From: Helicoverpa zea
Lineage: Eukaryota > Arthropoda > Insecta > Lepidoptera > Noctuidae
Direction of reading: 5' to 3'
Assembly (NCBI RefSeq): GCF_022581195.2
Contig: NC_061482.1
Location: 16,430,001 to 16,494,000 of the forward strand
Length of the DNA stretch: 64,000 nt
A program made the position numbers and the translations under genes. Positions 63,701-64,000 of the stretch are shown here, piece after piece. The notes under the pieces were generated by a model. It saw nothing but the letters and a program-made list of their open reading frames with translations. It ran no database searches and was not told where the DNA came from. How positions within the stretch are numbered: position 1 is the first letter of the stretch; every line of letters begins with the position of its first letter.

Positions 63701-64000
63701 TTTTGTTTGGATAGTTAGTTTAAAAGTATACAATATATAGATAATAATACATAATATACATACATACATATTATAATTGCCAGGAGAGACAAAGAAATAG
63801 ATAAAAAAACATAATCTACAAAAAAAAAATATATAACTAAAAATTATTACATAAAAAATATATTTCACATTTTGTCAATGGCTCATGGCGTGGAAAATGA
63901 AAATCAGGCACTGCGACATCTAGAACGACACAAGACGTAATAGGGATATTCACAAAAGTTACAGAAAATAAAAAGCGTGTAAAAAGGTCAGCTTCATTTT

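Overview
This is eukaryotic, AT-rich DNA that looks like an insect genome, most likely a moth or butterfly. The evidence is the mix of mobile elements: tRNA-headed SINEs with a GATGATG-type tail, R1-, RTE-, jockey- and R2-group LINEs, a BEL/Pao retrotransposon, Helitrons with an OTU protease, hAT, P-like, ISL2EU and KRBA2-type DNA transposons, and many MITEs. No intact host protein gene was recognised. Almost every readable protein is a transposon protein, and nearly all are broken. The dense nesting would suit a sex chromosome (W) or other low-recombination heterochromatin, but the sequence alone cannot show this.

1-5.1 kb: a Harbinger-type MITE, a jockey-like LINE tail, a SINE with an 11-bp target-site duplication (TSD), one isolated copy of a GC-rich repeat core, and an R1-clade LINE remnant interrupted by a 594-bp DNA transposon. 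5.1-12.6 kb: a BEL/Pao element with two identical 271-bp LTRs, TSD TATAC, and a 2061-codon gag-pol frame that runs into the start of an Env-like protein. It is the youngest and best preserved element here.

12.7-21.3 kb: the most unusual part. Ten same-strand copies of a GC-rich unit lie at intervals of about 0.5-2.5 kb. Eight carry an exact TGACGTCA (CRE-like) palindrome, and nine end in a splice-donor-like G|GTATGT. Blocks of units are themselves duplicated. Three exon-like segments with good splice signals follow at 22.3-23.2 kb. One reading is a set of duplicated promoters and first exons of a spliced, perhaps noncoding, transcript. This is inference.

23-35 kb: AT-rich sequence with MITEs, SINEs, a minisatellite and a tandem pair of LINE 3' ends. 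One of the pair is split by a P-like element with an 8-bp TSD and a THAP-type first exon. 35.6-48 kb: an RTE LINE, a hAT element inside a Helitron helicase gene, LINE tails, an OTU/AT-hook/helicase Helitron remnant, a LINE split by a full SINE, and a 3'-truncated RTE. 48-64 kb: an R2-group LINE with a fold-back hairpin, gypsy and copia fragments fused together, a THAP9/P-type transposase remnant, and an ISL2EU transposase split by a KRBA2-type transposon that itself carries a SINE.

The genes do not form a pathway. Their relations are insertional: who landed in whom, and in what order. Several insertions are dated relative to each other by clean TSDs.
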